Positions 1 through 8,001 of a stretch of DNA of 64,000 bases are shown in pieces. A program made the position numbers and the translations under genes. Origin of the DNA: Pseudomonas orientalis. GTDB taxonomy: Bacteria; Pseudomonadota; Gammaproteobacteria; Pseudomonadales; Pseudomonadaceae. The stretch covers positions 5,503,501 to 5,567,500 of the forward strand of contig NZ_CP094351.1 of assembly GCF_022807995.1 (NCBI RefSeq). The letters run 5' to 3'. Position 1 is the stretch's first letter. Each line of letters begins with the position of its first letter. The notes below the pieces were generated by a model that worked only from the letters and a program-made list of their open reading frames with translations, did no database searches and was not told the origin of the DNA.

Positions 1-401
1 GCCACGCGGGCGTCGACCTCGGCCTTGGGGATCTTGTCCTGTTGCAGGCCGAACGCGATGTTCTGCGCCACGGTCATGTGCGGGAACAGTGCGTAGGACT
101 GGAACATCATGTTAATCGGCCGCTCGTAGGGCGGCATGTCGGTGATGTCCACTCCGTCGAGGTAGATGCGGCCTTCAGTCGGGCGCTCGAAGCCTGCGAG
201 CATGCGCAGCAGGGTGGACTTGCCCGAACCCGAACCGCCGAGCAGGGCGAAAATCTCGCCTTTCTTGATTTCCAGGGACACATCGTCCACGGCAATCGTC
301 TCGTCGAACTTCTTCGTGACCCGGTCGATTTTGACCAGCACCTTTTTCGGTGTCTGGTCGCCCTCGAGGGCTTTCTTGTAGGCGCCGGAGGCAACTGCCA
401 T
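1..401 (-). CDS. spuF: Polyamine ABC transporter ATPase SpuF/PotA, partial (N-terminal part)
   Basis: ATP-binding subunit that powers putrescine/spermidine import on the cytoplasmic face of the inner membrane. The window edge cuts the gene, leaving about 133 N-terminal residues. The Walker A motif GGSGSGKST lies at about residues 55-63 and the Q-loop (NMMFQSYALFPHMTV) follows, as in PotA. The ATG at 401 is chosen because GGGAG sits 8 nt upstream. It is the last visible gene of the leftward spuB-C-D-E-F series, 62 bp after spuE; permease genes (spuG, spuH) would be expected beyond the edge. Signature and Walker B motifs are outside the window. Confidence 0.9.
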   Translation of the reverse strand, partial: MAVASGAYKKALEGDQTPKKVLVKIDRVTKKFDETIAVDDVSLEIKKGEIFALLGGSGSGKSTLLRMLAGFERPTEGRIYLDGVDITDMPPYERPINMMFQSYALFPHMTVAQNIAFGLQQDKIPKAEVDARV

Positions 402-463
402 TTACGAAACTCCCAACAAATTTGCAGTTCGCCCCAGGTGAGCGAACTTGGATAGTTTGAGCC

Positions 464-1558
464 TTACTTGCCCGTCTTGACCTTGGTCCAGCTACGGGTC
501 ATCAAACGTTGCACTTTCGGGGGCAACTCGAAGTTGACGAATGTCCGGTCGAGTACCGCCTGCGGTGGGTAAACCGCTGCGTCGGTGCGTATCGATTGCT
601 CCATCAGCGTGTCCGACCCGGGGTTGGGGTTGGCGTAACCGACGTAATCACTGACCTGGGCGATCACCTCAGGCTGCAGCAAATAGTTGATGAACGCGTG
701 GGCTTCCTTGACGTTGGCGGCGTCCTTGGGAATCGCCAGCACGTCAAACCACAGGTTGCCGCCTTCCTTGGGAATCGCGTAGGCGATATTCACGCCTTTG
801 CCCGCCTCGGCCGCGCGGGCCTTGGCCTGGAACACATCGCCGGAAAAACCGGCGGCCACGCAGATATTGCCGTTGGCCAGGTCCGAGATGTATTTGGAGG
901 AATGGAAGTAGGTCACGTAGGGACGTACTTTCAGCAGTTTTTCTTCGGCCTTCTTGTAGTCGGCCGGGTTGGTACTGTTCGGGTCCAGGCCCATGTAGTT
1001 GAGGACTGCGGGCAGCATTTCATCCGCCGAATCCATGAATGAAACACCGCAGCTGGCGAGTTTCTTCATGTTTTCCGGCTCGAACAGCACGGCCCAGGAA
1101 TCGATATGGTCGACACCCAGCACTTCCTTCACTTTATCGACGTTGTAGCCGATGCCATTGGTGCCCCACAGGTACGGCACGGCGTACGCATTGCCCGGGT
1201 CGTTCTTTTCCAGGCGCTTGAGCAACGCCGGGTCGAGGTTGGCGTAGTTCGTCAGCAATGACTTATCGAGCTTCTGGAACGCCCCGGCCTTGATCTGCTT
1301 GCCCAGGAAGTGGTTGGACGGCACCACCACGTCGTAGCCGGTACGCCCGGCGAGCAGCTTGCCTTCCAGGGTTTCGTTGGAATCGAACACGTCATACACG
1401 GGCTTGATGCCGGTGGCCTTTTCGAAATTGGCCAGTGTGTCGGGGCCGATGTAATCCGACCAGTTATAAACATGCACAGTCGGTGCGGCCTGCACGCTGA
1501 CAGCCAGCGTGATCCCTGCACCCACCAGCAAGGCTTTGCGAAATAAAGAAATTGGCAA
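464..1558 (-). CDS. spuE: Polyamine-binding periplasmic protein SpuE (PotF-like)
   Basis: Periplasmic substrate-binding protein of the polyamine ABC transporter, 364 aa. It has a signal peptide (residues about 1-24, ending AVSVQA-AP) followed by the PotD/PotF core, with VYNWSDYIGPDTLANFEK at the N-lobe and a C-terminal MTRSWTKVKTGK block. It is clearly a paralogue of the next gene upstream. The start is a TTG with GAGG 8 nt upstream; no ATG is better placed. In P. aeruginosa SpuE is the spermidine-preferring and SpuD the putrescine-preferring protein; assigning E rather than D here rests on gene order, so ligand preference is inferred. Confidence 0.85.
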   Translation of the reverse strand: MPISLFRKALLVGAGITLAVSVQAAPTVHVYNWSDYIGPDTLANFEKATGIKPVYDVFDSNETLEGKLLAGRTGYDVVVPSNHFLGKQIKAGAFQKLDKSLLTNYANLDPALLKRLEKNDPGNAYAVPYLWGTNGIGYNVDKVKEVLGVDHIDSWAVLFEPENMKKLASCGVSFMDSADEMLPAVLNYMGLDPNSTNPADYKKAEEKLLKVRPYVTYFHSSKYISDLANGNICVAAGFSGDVFQAKARAAEAGKGVNIAYAIPKEGGNLWFDVLAIPKDAANVKEAHAFINYLLQPEVIAQVSDYVGYANPNPGSDTLMEQSIRTDAAVYPPQAVLDRTFVNFELPPKVQRLMTRSWTKVKTGK

Positions 1559-1666
1559 GTGGAGGTCCTCTTAAATAGTTGGGGCCTTGAAGTTGTTGCC
1601 CGGCAACAAAACCGGCGCGCAACTTACCCTCGATAAACCGATCCGGCAAAACTTTCTGTCATTTAA

Positions 1667-1768
1667 CTGTAGGAGCGAGCTTGCTCGCGAAGATCGTCAA
1701 CGATCATGCGGGGTATCAGGCACCCCGCAGCGTTCTTGAATTTTTCGCGAGCAAGCTCGCTCCTACAG
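1667..1768. repeat. REP doublet, second sequence class, between spuD and spuE
   Basis: Two inverted copies of a REP beginning GTAGGAGCGAGCTTGCTCGC face each other (1669-1692 and 1744-1767). The intervening DNA holds a smaller hairpin (TGCGGGGT...ACCCCGCA). The sequence differs from the GGGGGCTTGCCCCC class found elsewhere in the window. It lies inside the spu operon, so the mRNA can fold here into a long hairpin that may separate spuD from spuE message. Confidence 0.9.
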
Positions 1769-1778
1769 GGTTTTTGCG

Positions 1779-2888
1779 TTACTTGCCGGATTTGATCTTG
1801 GTCCAGCTGCGTGTCATTTCACGCTGGGTTGCAGCCGGCAGGTCGGCAATGGCGTAGAGCTTGGCCTGCACGTCCGCTGGTGGGTAGATGCCCGGGTCGC
1901 TGGTGATGTCTTTGTCGACCAGTGCGGTGGCTTTCTCGTTACCGTTCGGGAAGCGCACGCTGTTGGTGATCGAAGCCATCACTTCCGGCTTGAGCAGGTA
2001 GTTCATGAACGCGTAGGCGGCATCGACGTTTTCAGCATCTTTCGGGATGGCGACCATGTCGAAGAAGCTGCCGGCACCTTCTTTCGGAATGTCGTAGGCC
2101 ACCTTGACCTTGCCACCGGCTTCAGCCGCACGGGACTTGGCCTGCTGGATGTCCCCCGAGTAACCCACGGCCACGCAGATGTTGCCGTTGGCCAGGTCCG
2201 AGATGTACTTGGACGAGTGGAAGTAGCCAATCGAAGGACGGATTTTCAGGAACAGGTCTTCGGCTTGCTTGAGATCGGCTTTTTTCTGGGTGTCGGTCGG
2301 CAGGCCCAGGTAATGCAGCGCGATCGGCAGCATTTCGGTCGGCGAGTCGAGGAAGCTCACGCCGCAGCTTTTCAGCTTGGCGATGTTTTCCGGCTTCATC
2401 AGCACGTCCCACGAGTCGATCTTGTCCACGCCCAGCGCGGCCTTGACCTTCTCCGGGTTGTAGCCGATACCGATGGAGCCCCACATGTACGGGAACGCGT
2501 GCTTGTTGTCCGGGTCACTGACCGACACGGCCTTGAGCAGGGATTTGTTCAGGTTGCTGTACTCAGGCAGCTTGGACCTGTCCAGCTCCTGGTAGACGCC
2601 GGCCTTGATCTGCTTGGCGAGGAAGTTGTTCGACGGTACGACGATGTCATAGCCGGACTTGCCTGCCAGCAACTTGGCTTCCAGGGTCTCGTTGCTGTCG
2701 AAAACGTCGTACACCACCTTGATGCCCGACTCTTTTTCGAAGTTGGCGATGGTGTCCGGTGCGATGTAGTCGGACCAGTTGTAGACGTGCAGCACTTTAT
2801 TGTCCGCCTGGGCCGCGCCCGCCATTGCGCCCATCAGGGACAAGGCGAGGAGGGTCTTGCCAGCGTTTTTCAAACCTAATGCCTTCAT
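1779..2888 (-). CDS. spuD: Polyamine-binding periplasmic protein SpuD (PotF-like)
   Basis: Periplasmic binding protein for putrescine-type polyamines, 369 aa. It has a typical signal peptide (MKALGLKN... cleaved after AGAAQA-D) and the same VYNWSDYI...FDSNETLEAKLLAG core as SpuE, ending MTRSWTKIKSGK. The ATG at 2888 is chosen over upstream in-frame starts because GGAG lies 9 nt before it and a signal peptide follows directly. A 135-bp gap separates it from spuC. The leader has an A-rich stretch immediately upstream of the Shine-Dalgarno (2904-2916). Distinction from SpuE rests on gene order. Confidence 0.87.
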   Translation of the reverse strand: MKALGLKNAGKTLLALSLMGAMAGAAQADNKVLHVYNWSDYIAPDTIANFEKESGIKVVYDVFDSNETLEAKLLAGKSGYDIVVPSNNFLAKQIKAGVYQELDRSKLPEYSNLNKSLLKAVSVSDPDNKHAFPYMWGSIGIGYNPEKVKAALGVDKIDSWDVLMKPENIAKLKSCGVSFLDSPTEMLPIALHYLGLPTDTQKKADLKQAEDLFLKIRPSIGYFHSSKYISDLANGNICVAVGYSGDIQQAKSRAAEAGGKVKVAYDIPKEGAGSFFDMVAIPKDAENVDAAYAFMNYLLKPEVMASITNSVRFPNGNEKATALVDKDITSDPGIYPPADVQAKLYAIADLPAATQREMTRSWTKIKSGK

Positions 2889-2903
2889 TGGGTGATGCTC
2901 CGA

Positions 2904-2916
2904 TTTTTTCTTTTTT
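2904..2916 (-). promoter_or_regulatory. A-rich Hfq/Crc-type motif next to the spuD Shine-Dalgarno
   Basis: On the mRNA strand the sequence reads AAAAAAGAAAAAA, two bases before CGGAG and 16 nt before the spuD ATG. It fits the AANAANAA pattern that Hfq and Crc bind to block translation in pseudomonads. The fit is by eye and the stretch is low in complexity, so this is a candidate site only. Confidence 0.4.
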
Positions 2917-3023
2917 GGGCCGCACGTTGTATATGTTTCGGGCCCAGCCAAAGGGCGACAAAACAGGACGACAGTCTGGCAAGTTCCGGGGCCCGCTTTC
3001 AACCGGCCCCCACATTTATCTAC

Positions 3024-4388
3024 TCAGTCCTGCAATGCCGCCAACGTCAGGTCCAGGCACTGGCGGGCCTTGGTCACCAGCTCGTCGATTTCCGCCTTGC
3101 TGATCACCAGCGGCGGCGAAATGATCATGGTATCGCCCACGGCGCGCATGATCAGGCCATTCTCGAAGCAGAAGGTTCGGCAAATCATGCCGGCGCCCTT
3201 CCCTTCATGACGCTTGCGCGTGGCCTTGTCCTGCACCAGCTCGATTGCACCGAGCATGCCCACCCCGCGCACCTCGCCCACCAGTGGATGGTCCGCCAGT
3301 TCCCGCAGACGTTTCTGCAAATACGGTGCCGTTTCTTCATGCACGCGGCTGACGATTTTTTCATCGCGCAGGATGCGGATGTTTTCCAAAGCCACCGCCG
3401 CCGCCACCGGGTGCCCGGAATAGGTGAAACCGTGGTTGAAATCGCCGCCTTCGTTGAGCACGGCCACCACGTCGTCGTGCACGATCAGGCCGCCCATGGG
3501 GACGTAGCCGGAAGTCAGGCCCTTGGCGATGGTCATCATGTGGGGCTTGAGGTCGTAGAAATCGCTGCCGAACCACTGGCCGGTACGGCCGAAGCCGCAG
3601 ATCACTTCGTCGGCGACAAACAGGATGTCGTACTTGGCAAGGATTTCCTTGATGCGCGGCCAGTAAGTCTCAGGCGGCACGATCACCCCACCGGCGCCCT
3701 GGATCGGCTCGGCAATAAAGGCACCGACGTTGTCCACGCCCAGTTCCAGGATCTTCTCTTCCAGCTGGTTGGCCGCCCAGATGCCGAACTCGTCGGGGCT
3801 CATGTCGCCGCCTTCGCCAAACCAGTAAGGCTGGGCGATGTGGGTGATGCCTGGAATCGGCAGGTCGCCCTGTTCATGCATATAGGTCATGCCGCCCAGG
3901 CTGGCGCCGGCCACGGTGGAGCCGTGGTAGCCGTTCTTGCGGCTGATGATGGTTTTTTTGTTGGGCTGGCCCTTGATCGCCCAGTAGTGGCGGACCATGC
4001 GCAACATGGTGTCGTTGCCTTCGGAGCCGGAACCGGTGAAGAACACGTGGTTCATGCCGGCCGGTGCGACGTCGGAAATGACTTTGGCCAGTTCGAGTAC
4101 CGGCGGGTGAGCGGTCTGGAAGAACAGGTTGTAGTACGGCAGTTCTTTCATCTGTCTGGCGGCGGCGTCAGCCAGTTCATCGCGACCGTAACCGATCGCC
4201 ACGCACCACAGGCCGGCCATGCCGTCGAGGATCTTGTTGCCTTCGCTGTCCCACAGGTAAACGCCGTGGGCTTTGGTGATGATCCTTGGGCCTTTCTCTT
4301 TCAATTGCTTGAAGTCGCTGAACGGCGCGAGGTGGTGATCATTGCTCAAGGCTTGCCATTCACGGGTTTGCGGGTTGTTGCTGGACAT
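3024..4388 (-). CDS. spuC: Polyamine/putrescine:pyruvate aminotransferase SpuC
   Basis: Class III PLP-dependent aminotransferase, 454 aa, full length. It has the omega-aminotransferase landmarks: GSGSEGNDT for PLP phosphate binding, FVADEVICGFGRTG with the cofactor aspartate, and TIAKGLTSGYVPMGG with the Schiff-base lysine near residue 288. In Pseudomonas SpuC moves the amino group of putrescine (and of spermidine/cadaverine) to pyruvate, giving an aminoaldehyde. It lies 58 bp downstream of spuB and upstream of spuD in the leftward operon. The exact amine donor is inferred from the operon. Confidence 0.9.
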   Translation of the reverse strand: MSSNNPQTREWQALSNDHHLAPFSDFKQLKEKGPRIITKAHGVYLWDSEGNKILDGMAGLWCVAIGYGRDELADAAARQMKELPYYNLFFQTAHPPVLELAKVISDVAPAGMNHVFFTGSGSEGNDTMLRMVRHYWAIKGQPNKKTIISRKNGYHGSTVAGASLGGMTYMHEQGDLPIPGITHIAQPYWFGEGGDMSPDEFGIWAANQLEEKILELGVDNVGAFIAEPIQGAGGVIVPPETYWPRIKEILAKYDILFVADEVICGFGRTGQWFGSDFYDLKPHMMTIAKGLTSGYVPMGGLIVHDDVVAVLNEGGDFNHGFTYSGHPVAAAVALENIRILRDEKIVSRVHEETAPYLQKRLRELADHPLVGEVRGVGMLGAIELVQDKATRKRHEGKGAGMICRTFCFENGLIMRAVGDTMIISPPLVISKAEIDELVTKARQCLDLTLAALQD

Positions 4389-4446
4389 ACCGATCTCCTA
4401 GACGTTTCGGTGAAGGGCGCGCCGTGTGCAGGGCGCGCCCGGCGCA

Positions 4447-5805
4447 TCAGACGGCAAAGAGCAGGAATTCCCGCTCCCACGAACTGATCACGCGCTTGAA
4501 GTTTTCATGCTCGGCCCGCTTGACCGCGACGTAGCCTGTGATGAATTTCTGACCCAGGTATTTTTCGATGGTCTTGCTGTTTTCCATGCGTTCCAGCGCA
4601 TCTTCGATGGTCAACGGCAGACGCAGGTTGCGCCGCTCGTAGCCACGGCCCACCACAGGTGCGCTCGGGTTATGGCCTTCGACCATGCCGATATAGCCGC
4701 ACAGCAAGCTGGCGGCAATCGCCAGGTACGGGTTGGCATCGGCGCCCGGCAAACGGTTTTCCACGCGGCGGTTCTGCGGGCCGGCATCCGGTACGCGCAG
4801 GCCCACGGTGCGGTTTTCCTCACCCCATTCCACGTTCACCGGCGCCGAGGTGTCGGGCAGGAAGCGGCGGAATGAATTCACGTTGGGGGCGAATAAAGGC
4901 AGCAATTCAGGAATGAATTTCTGCAGGCCGCCAATGTGGTTGAGGAACAGCTGGCTCATGCTCCCGTCTTCGTTGGAGAAGACGTTCTTGCCGGTGGCGA
5001 TGTCAATGATGCTCTGGTGCAGATGCATCGCACTGCCGGGCTCGCCGGTCATGGGCTTGGCCATGAAGGTGGCGGCCACGTTGTGCTTGAGCGCGGCTTC
5101 ACGCATGGTGCGCTTGAACACCAGGATCTGGTCGGCCAGGGACAGCGCATCGCCGTGACGGAAGTTGATTTCCATCTGTGCGGTGCCGTCTTCGTGGATC
5201 AATGTATCGAGGTCCAGCTCCTGCAGTTCGCACCAGTCGTAGACGTCTTCGAACAGCGGGTCGAATTCGTTGGCGGCTTCTATGGAAAATGACTGGCGAC
5301 CGGTTTCCGGGCGACCGGAACGGCCAATCGGCGGCTGCAGCGGGAAGTCCGGGTCTTCGCAGCGCTTGGTCAGGTAGAACTCCATCTCCGGCGCCACGAT
5401 GGGCTGCCAGCCGCGGTCGGCGTAGAGCTTGAGGACTTTCTTGAGTACGTTGCGCGGCGACAGCTCGATCGGGTTGCCTTGCTTGTCGTAGGTGTCGTGA
5501 ATCACCTGGGCGGTCGGCTCGATGGCCCAGGGCACCAGGAATACCGCGTTCTGGTCGGGGCGGCAGATCATGTCGATGTCGGCCGGGTCGAGCAATTCGT
5601 AATAGATGTCGTCTTCGACATAGTCCCCGGTCACGGTCTGCAACAGAACGCTCTCGGGCAGGCGCATACCTTTTTCTGCGATGAACTTGTTGGTCGGCGA
5701 GATCTTGCCCCGGGTGATACCGGTGAGGTCGCCAATCATGCATTCGACTTCTGTGATCTTATGGTCTTTCAACCAATCGGTGAGCTGGTCGAGGTTGTTA
5801 CTCAT
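4447..5805 (-). CDS. spuB: Glutamine-synthetase-family gamma-glutamylpolyamine synthetase SpuB
   Basis: 452-aa member of the glutamine synthetase fold, PuuA/SpuB branch. It ligates glutamate to putrescine or another polyamine using ATP, the first step of the gamma-glutamylation route. The ATP/metal-site signature is present (ATFMAKPMTGEPGSAMHLHQS; NSFRRF; ENRTVGLRVP; ENRLPGADANPYLA). NRTVGLR replaces the NRSAAIR typical of true ammonia-assimilating GlnA, and the adenylylation-loop tyrosine context is absent. Start at 5805 with AGAGG upstream. First gene of the leftward spu operon, divergent from a second paralogue across about 600 bp. Confidence 0.88.
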   Translation of the reverse strand: MSNNLDQLTDWLKDHKITEVECMIGDLTGITRGKISPTNKFIAEKGMRLPESVLLQTVTGDYVEDDIYYELLDPADIDMICRPDQNAVFLVPWAIEPTAQVIHDTYDKQGNPIELSPRNVLKKVLKLYADRGWQPIVAPEMEFYLTKRCEDPDFPLQPPIGRSGRPETGRQSFSIEAANEFDPLFEDVYDWCELQELDLDTLIHEDGTAQMEINFRHGDALSLADQILVFKRTMREAALKHNVAATFMAKPMTGEPGSAMHLHQSIIDIATGKNVFSNEDGSMSQLFLNHIGGLQKFIPELLPLFAPNVNSFRRFLPDTSAPVNVEWGEENRTVGLRVPDAGPQNRRVENRLPGADANPYLAIAASLLCGYIGMVEGHNPSAPVVGRGYERRNLRLPLTIEDALERMENSKTIEKYLGQKFITGYVAVKRAEHENFKRVISSWEREFLLFAV

Positions 5806-6278
5806 AAATGCCTCTGGGCTGGGTTTCCTGGCATCCGTTAAAGACCAGGCGTTGGTTGACGCAGCATCCGCGTCGTTTGTTCATTCAGGGTAGGAGCTTA
5901 CCTGCCATTTGCTGCAACGTTGCATTCCTCACGCCAAACTTGTGCACAATTATGATCGGCACGGCGAATGAGGGCCGGTCAGCGGCGCAGGAATGGGTAA
6001 AGGGGAGATCGGACGGGCCGTCAAGAATATTGGCCGCTGCGTGAGCATTCACGCGGGACGAACGGACTGCGGACAACACCTGGCTGATGCAGGCGCAGAC
6101 GCCGATTGGCGGCAGGTGAAACATGAAGCACCCCGGTATTATTGCTGTTATGGGTTTGAATCGAGCTTAGCCTTGTTCATTTTTTTACACAACACCCCCG
6201 TAAAAAATACAACACGGCCCGCTCAAGCCTGCTGGTCCCAAGACTGTGAAACCCAAAAAACCGCCCCAAAAAGCCCCA

Positions 6279-6318
6279 AAAAAGGCGCCGTGGCGCTTTT
6301 TCAGGGCAAAAAAGCCCT
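6279..6318 (+). promoter_or_regulatory. Tandem leader hairpins upstream of spuI
   Basis: The first hairpin pairs AAAAA-GGCGC with GCGC-TTTTT (6279-6301, one bulged G), and the second pairs AGGGC with GCCCT around an A6 loop (6303-6318). The first resembles an intrinsic terminator with its U-run, 100 nt before the spuI start. An attenuator or transcription-termination role is inferred; a terminator insulating spuI from upstream read-through fits equally well. Confidence 0.45.
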
Positions 6319-6382
6319 TGCTTGACTTCGGCATGCCGTTCGGGTTGACTGAAACCAGAAAAGATCAATGATTGATATTTTT

Positions 6383-6390
6383 AACAACAA
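6383..6390 (+). promoter_or_regulatory. CA motif (Hfq/Crc site) at the spuI ribosome-binding site
   Basis: AACAACAA directly abuts the Shine-Dalgarno AAGGTG of spuI. This is an exact match to the AANAANAA catabolite-activity motif at which Hfq and Crc repress translation in Pseudomonas when preferred carbon sources are present. Confidence 0.6.
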
Positions 6391-6402
6391 AGGTGTTGCA
6401 TC

Positions 6403-7779
6403 ATGTCGGTACCCCCGCGTGCCGTTCAGCTTAACGAAGCGAACGCGTTCCTTAAGGATCATCCTGAGGTTCTGTACGTAGACCTTCTAATTGCGGATAT
6501 GAATGGTGTGGTGCGCGGCAAGCGCATCGAACGCACCAGCCTCCACAAGGTTTACGAGAAGGGCATTAACCTGCCTGCCTCTTTATTTGCCCTGGATATC
6601 AACGGCTCTACGGTGGAAAGCACCGGCCTGGGCCTGGACATCGGTGATGCTGACCGAATCTGTTATCCAATCCCCGACACCCTGTGCAATGAGCCCTGGC
6701 AAAAGCGCCCAACCGCGCAACTGCTGATGACCATGCACGAACTGGAGGGTGAACCCTTCTTCGCCGACCCTCGCGAAGTACTGCGCCAAGTCGTGAGCAA
6801 GTTCGACGACATGGGCCTGACCATCTGCGCCGCCTTCGAGCTTGAGTTCTACCTGATCGACCAGGAGAACGTGAACGGCCGCCCACAACCGCCGCGCTCG
6901 CCGATCTCCGGCAAACGCCCGCACTCGACACAGGTCTACCTGATCGACGACCTCGACGAATACGTCGACTGCCTCCAGGACATCCTGGAAGGTGCCAAAG
7001 AGCAAGGCATCCCGGCCGATGCCATCGTCAAGGAAAGTGCCCCGGCGCAGTTCGAAGTGAACCTGCACCACGTCGCCGACCCGATCAAGGCCTGCGACTA
7101 CGCGGTACTGCTCAAGCGCCTGATCAAGAACATCGCCTACGACCATGAGATGGACACCACCTTCATGGCCAAGCCTTACCCAGGCCAGGCAGGCAATGGT
7201 TTGCACGTACACATCTCCATTCTGGACAAGGACGGCAAGAACATTTTTGCCAGCGAGGATCCCGAGCAGAACGCCGCATTGCGTCACGCGATCGGCGGTG
7301 TGCTCGAGACCCTGCCCGCCCAGATGGCGTTCCTGTGCCCTAACGTGAACTCCTACCGTCGTTTCGGTGCTCAGTTCTATGTACCGAACTCACCGTGCTG
7401 GGGCCTGGATAACCGCACCGTGGCGATTCGCGTACCGACCGGCTCGTCCGATGCCGTACGTATCGAACACCGCGTGGCCGGCGCCGATGCCAACCCTTAC
7501 CTGCTGATGGCCTCGGTCCTGGCAGGCGTGCACCACGGTCTGACCAACAAGATCGAACCTGGCGCACCGGTGGAAGGCAACAGCTACGAGCAGAACGAAC
7601 AAAGCCTGCCGAACAACCTGCGTGATGCACTGCGCGAGTTGGACGACAGCGAGGTAATGGCCAAGTACATCGATCCTAAATACATCGATATCTTTGTGGC
7701 CTGTAAGGAAAGTGAGCTGGAGGAGTTCGAACACTCCATCTCCGACCTTGAGTACAACTGGTATCTGCATACCGTGTAA
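6403..7779 (+). CDS. spuI: Glutamine-synthetase-family gamma-glutamylpolyamine synthetase (SpuI/PuuA-like)
   Basis: 458-aa glutamine synthetase-fold ligase, paralogous to the product of the divergent gene. Landmarks are FELEFYLID, DTTFMAKPYPGQAGNGLHVH, NSYRRFGAQFYVPNS and NRTVAIRVP, plus HRVAGADANPYLLMA near the C-terminus. It is expected to condense glutamate with a polyamine such as putrescine or spermidine. ATG at 6403 follows AAAGGTG. It is monocistronic: an intrinsic terminator follows within 20 nt of the stop. Why the locus keeps two such ligases, and which amine each takes, cannot be read from sequence; the name follows the P. aeruginosa locus. Confidence 0.82.
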   Translation: MSVPPRAVQLNEANAFLKDHPEVLYVDLLIADMNGVVRGKRIERTSLHKVYEKGINLPASLFALDINGSTVESTGLGLDIGDADRICYPIPDTLCNEPWQKRPTAQLLMTMHELEGEPFFADPREVLRQVVSKFDDMGLTICAAFELEFYLIDQENVNGRPQPPRSPISGKRPHSTQVYLIDDLDEYVDCLQDILEGAKEQGIPADAIVKESAPAQFEVNLHHVADPIKACDYAVLLKRLIKNIAYDHEMDTTFMAKPYPGQAGNGLHVHISILDKDGKNIFASEDPEQNAALRHAIGGVLETLPAQMAFLCPNVNSYRRFGAQFYVPNSPCWGLDNRTVAIRVPTGSSDAVRIEHRVAGADANPYLLMASVLAGVHHGLTNKIEPGAPVEGNSYEQNEQSLPNNLRDALRELDDSEVMAKYIDPKYIDIFVACKESELEEFEHSISDLEYNWYLHTV

Positions 7780-7798
7780 GCGGTTGCAGTATTGAAGA

Positions 7799-7833
7799 AA
7801 CGCCACAGGCTTCAGGGTCTGTGGCGTTTTTTT
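7799..7833 (+). terminator. Intrinsic terminator of spuI
   Basis: A perfect 10-bp stem (AACGCCACAG/CTGTGGCGTT) with a 10-nt loop ends in a run of seven T, 20 nt after the spuI stop. Confidence 0.92.
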
Positions 7834-7860
7834 ATGGGGTTATCGAGGGAGACCGAGTCG

Positions 7861-7944
7861 GCCTCATCGGGGGCAAGCCCCCTCCCACAGTTAGATTTGT
7901 GAATACATTCAAGTGTGGGAGGGGGCTTGCCCCCGATGGCGGTC
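7861..7944. repeat. REP doublet between spuI and tetR
   Basis: Inverted pair of the ATCGGGGGCAAGCCCCCTCC class. The spacer (TTAGATTTGTGAATACATTC) is almost the same as that of the doublet on the other side of the tetR gene at 8651-8749. Confidence 0.92.
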
Positions 7945-8001
7945 TGGCAGACAACAAAGATTCCTGCTCATACAATGCCCGCTGCCTTGTAGGAGACTTC
8001 C

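Larger units (their letters stand above)
5806..6402. other. 597-bp divergent intergenic region between the two polyamine ligase genes
   Basis: No convincing gene is present; short open frames here lack ribosome sites and codon bias. The right half is AT- and A/C-rich: three CCC(C)AAAAA blocks (6252-6283), then two tandem hairpins (6279-6301 and 6303-6318) and the spuI ribosome site. It must hold the promoters of both spuB and spuI. I could not place a sigma-54 or sigma-70 site with confidence. Confidence 0.6.

Noticed and set aside
2892..4487. 531-aa open frame antisense to spuC
   Set aside because: It shadows the well-supported spuC gene, has no family motifs and is His/Ala/Val-rich in the way reverse-strand frames of GC-rich genes are.
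5993..6325. Short open frame in the spuB-spuI gap
   Set aside because: No ribosome site, no homology recognised, and its 3' half is the C/A-block and hairpin leader.
5806..6402. A sigma-54 promoter for the polyamine genes
   Set aside because: GG and GC elements can be found but none has the TGGCAC-N5-TTGC pattern with correct spacing.
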